DNA of 5,607 nt, taken from Gallionellaceae bacterium (GTDB lineage: Bacteria; Pseudomonadota; Gammaproteobacteria; Burkholderiales; Gallionellaceae). Both the position numbers and the translations under genes were made by a program. Where the stretch lies: the NCBI GenBank assembly GCA_021731185.1, contig JAKFXW010000229.1, forward strand, positions 1 through 5,607, written 5' to 3'. The notes under the pieces were generated by a model. It saw only the letters and a program-made list of their open reading frames with translations. It was not told where the DNA came from and did no database searches. Numbering within the stretch: the stretch's first letter is position 1; every line of letters begins with the position of its first letter. Shown here piece by piece: positions 4,083-5,607 of this stretch.

Positions 4083-5607
4083 ATGTCTGATAAATTAATT
4101 ATATTTGATACCACCTTGCGCGACGGCGAACAAAGCCCCGGCGCAGCAATGACTAAAGATGAAAAAATTCGCATTGCGCGGCAGTTAGAAAAACTTGGCG
4201 TGGATGTGATTGAAGCGGGTTTTGCGGCTGCCAGTCCGGGCGATGCGGATGCGATTCGCGGTGTGGCAACGGCGATTGAAAATTCCACAGTGTGCTCGTT
4301 GGCGCGTGCCAGCGAGCGGGATGTGCGCGCAGCGGGCGAGGCGATTAAGCCCGCCAAGTCTGGGCGCATCCACACCTTTATAGCCACCTCGCCGATTCAC
4401 ATGGAAAAGAAATTGCGTATGCAACCCGACCAAGTGGTCGAGGCGGCGGTGATGGCAGTCAAGCTTGCGTTGGAATATACCGATGATGTGGAATTTTCGG
4501 CTGAGGACGCAGTGCGTTCGGATATGGATTTTTTGATCCGCGTGTTCGATGCCGTGATTCAAGCGGGCGCGACTACGTTGAATGTGCCGGATACCGTGGG
4601 TTACAGCATCCCAGCTTTGTGGGGCGAACGCATGAAGCAGTTGATCGCGCGCGTGCCGAATTCACACAAAGTCATCTGGTCCACGCATTGCCATAATGAT
4701 TTAGGCTTGGCCGTGGCAAATTCTTTGGCGGCGGTGATGAACGGTGCGCGCCAGGTGGAATGCACGATCAATGGTTTGGGCGAGCGCGCGGGTAATGCCA
4801 GTTTAGAAGAAATTGTGATGGCGGTAAAAACGCGGCACGATGTGTTCCCCTGTGATACGCGTATTGACACCACGCAGATTGTGCCCACTTCCAAATTGGT
4901 TTCCAGTATCACGGGTTATCCGGTGCAGCCGAATAAGGCCATCGTCGGCGCGAATGCCTTTGCACACGAATCTGGCATTCATCAAGATGGGGTAATTAAA
5001 CATCGCCAGACCTATGAAATTATGCGTGCTGAAGACGTGGGCTGGAGCACAAATAAATTAACCCTTGGCAAACTTTCTGGACGCAACGCATTCCGCACGC
5101 GCTTGCAAGAGCTTGGCATTGCCCCGGAAGGTGAGCAGGCTTTGAACGAAGCCTTTGCGCGCTTCAAAGATTTGGCGGATCGCAAACGCGAAATTTACGA
5201 CGAAGATTTGCAGGCGTTAGTGAGCATCGGTTCGGTTGCACAAGTCAGCGAACATTATCGTCTGGTGTCCATGCGCGCACATTCAGAGACTGGAGTGTTG
5301 CCGCAAGCGCAAGTGTGTTTGAACGTCGGCGGCAAAGAGCGCACTGCCGAAATGCAGGGTGGCGGGCCGGTTGATGCCACCTTCAAAGCCATCGAACATA
5401 TCGCGCAAAGCGGCAGCGAGTTACAGCTTTATTCCGTTAATAACATCACCAGCGGCACCGACGCGCAAGGTGAAGTGACCGTGCGGCTATCCAAAGGCGG
5501 GCGCGTGGTGAACGGGCAGGGTGCGGATACGGATATAGTGGTGGCTTCCGCGAAGGCGTATTTGAAATTATTTGGTCCACCAGGTTTGGGCAAGACCACT
5601 TTAGCGC
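4083..5607 (+). CDS. leuA: 2-isopropylmalate synthase LeuA (3'-incomplete, suspicious end)
   Basis: LeuA condenses acetyl-CoA with 2-oxoisovalerate, the first committed step of leucine synthesis. The frame stays open from ATG 4083 to the edge (508 codons). The N-terminal TIM barrel begins IIFDTTLRDGEQSPGA with metal ligand Asp14; HCHND supplies His202 and His204, and NGLGERAGN supplies Asn238, all at E. coli LeuA numbering. A linker with HESGIHQDGVIKHRQTYEI and LGKLSGRNAF follows, then a C-terminal leucine-sensing domain (about 390 onward, ending NGQGADTDIVVASAKAYLK). Its presence predicts feedback inhibition by leucine and separates LeuA from a simple NifV-type homocitrate synthase; CimA remains a weaker alternative. 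Residues 496-508 read LFGPPGLGKTTLA, a RuvB Walker A sequence foreign to LeuA, because 5567-5607 is identical to 2920-2960. Residues up to about 495 can be trusted; the true last dozen or so residues and the stop are probably missing. Confidence 0.93.
   Translation, partial: MSDKLIIFDTTLRDGEQSPGAAMTKDEKIRIARQLEKLGVDVIEAGFAAASPGDADAIRGVATAIENSTVCSLARASERDVRAAGEAIKPAKSGRIHTFIATSPIHMEKKLRMQPDQVVEAAVMAVKLALEYTDDVEFSAEDAVRSDMDFLIRVFDAVIQAGATTLNVPDTVGYSIPALWGERMKQLIARVPNSHKVIWSTHCHNDLGLAVANSLAAVMNGARQVECTINGLGERAGNASLEEIVMAVKTRHDVFPCDTRIDTTQIVPTSKLVSSITGYPVQPNKAIVGANAFAHESGIHQDGVIKHRQTYEIMRAEDVGWSTNKLTLGKLSGRNAFRTRLQELGIAPEGEQALNEAFARFKDLADRKREIYDEDLQALVSIGSVAQVSEHYRLVSMRAHSETGVLPQAQVCLNVGGKERTAEMQGGGPVDATFKAIEHIAQSGSELQLYSVNNITSGTDAQGEVTVRLSKGGRVVNGQGADTDIVVASAKAYLKLFGPPGLGKTTLA
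5567..5607 (+). repeat. 41-bp exact copy of ruvB Walker A DNA at the window end
   Basis: All 41 bases equal 2920-2960 in ruvB, in direct orientation and the same codon phase. The match ends only because the window ends. An exact coding repeat like this at a sequence edge is the usual mark of a shared k-mer or chimeric join at a contig end. A real duplicated ruvB segment downstream of leuA is possible but less likely. Confidence 0.95.

Noticed and set aside
4037..5003. Minus-strand ORFs opposite leuA (4037-4387, 4185-4562, 4601-4912, 4803-5003)
   Set aside because: All lie antisense to conserved LeuA codons, and none resembles a known protein.
1..5607. CRISPR array, prophage, defence or toxin-antitoxin system
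   Set aside because: No regularly spaced repeats and no corresponding genes are present; the window is core housekeeping DNA.

Overview
The window looks like ordinary chromosomal DNA of a proteobacterium. The protein sequences read most like Betaproteobacteria (Nitrosomonadales/Gallionellaceae-like); this is an impression from family resemblance, not a search result. All confident genes are on the + strand: the 3' end of ychF (GTPase/ATPase), yebC (TACO1/YebC translation factor), ruvC-ruvA-ruvB (complete Holliday-junction resolvasome), and leuA (2-isopropylmalate synthase), which runs off the right edge without a stop.

Layout. 1-219 is the C-terminal TGS domain of YchF. 220-722 is a 503-bp non-coding gap. 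It holds a small hairpin (250-269), a 253-bp segment bounded by a 19-bp imperfect inverted repeat (353-605) that looks like a MITE or decayed insertion-sequence remnant, and the yebC ribosome-binding site. 723-1448 is yebC. 1449-1603 is a non-coding spacer with a repeat-like GTACAC motif pair and a 47-codon ORF of doubtful reality. 1604-3784 is ruvC-ruvA-ruvB: ruvC has a GTG start, ruvA has a TTG start overlapping the ruvC stop, and ruvB follows 25 bp later without a clear Shine-Dalgarno. 3785-4082 separates ruvB from leuA and appears to hold a leucine attenuator: a sigma70-like promoter, a 26-codon ORF with five Leu codons in a seven-codon run, a possible antiterminator pairing, and a terminator-like hairpin followed by five T. 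leuA begins at 4083.

The RuvA tetramer recognises the four-way junction, RuvB is the hexameric AAA+ motor and RuvC is the nuclease, so 1604-3784 encodes the full branch-migration and resolution machine. yebC is a frequent upstream neighbour. leuA is functionally separate and probably has its own promoter.

Two points need care. The last 41 bases (5567-5607) are identical to bases 2920-2960 in the Walker A region of ruvB, so the apparent C-terminus of LeuA is a RuvB P-loop; this is most simply an assembly or contig-end artefact. The most interesting possible biology is the undescribed Leu-rich leader upstream of leuA, which may be translated from a leaderless start.
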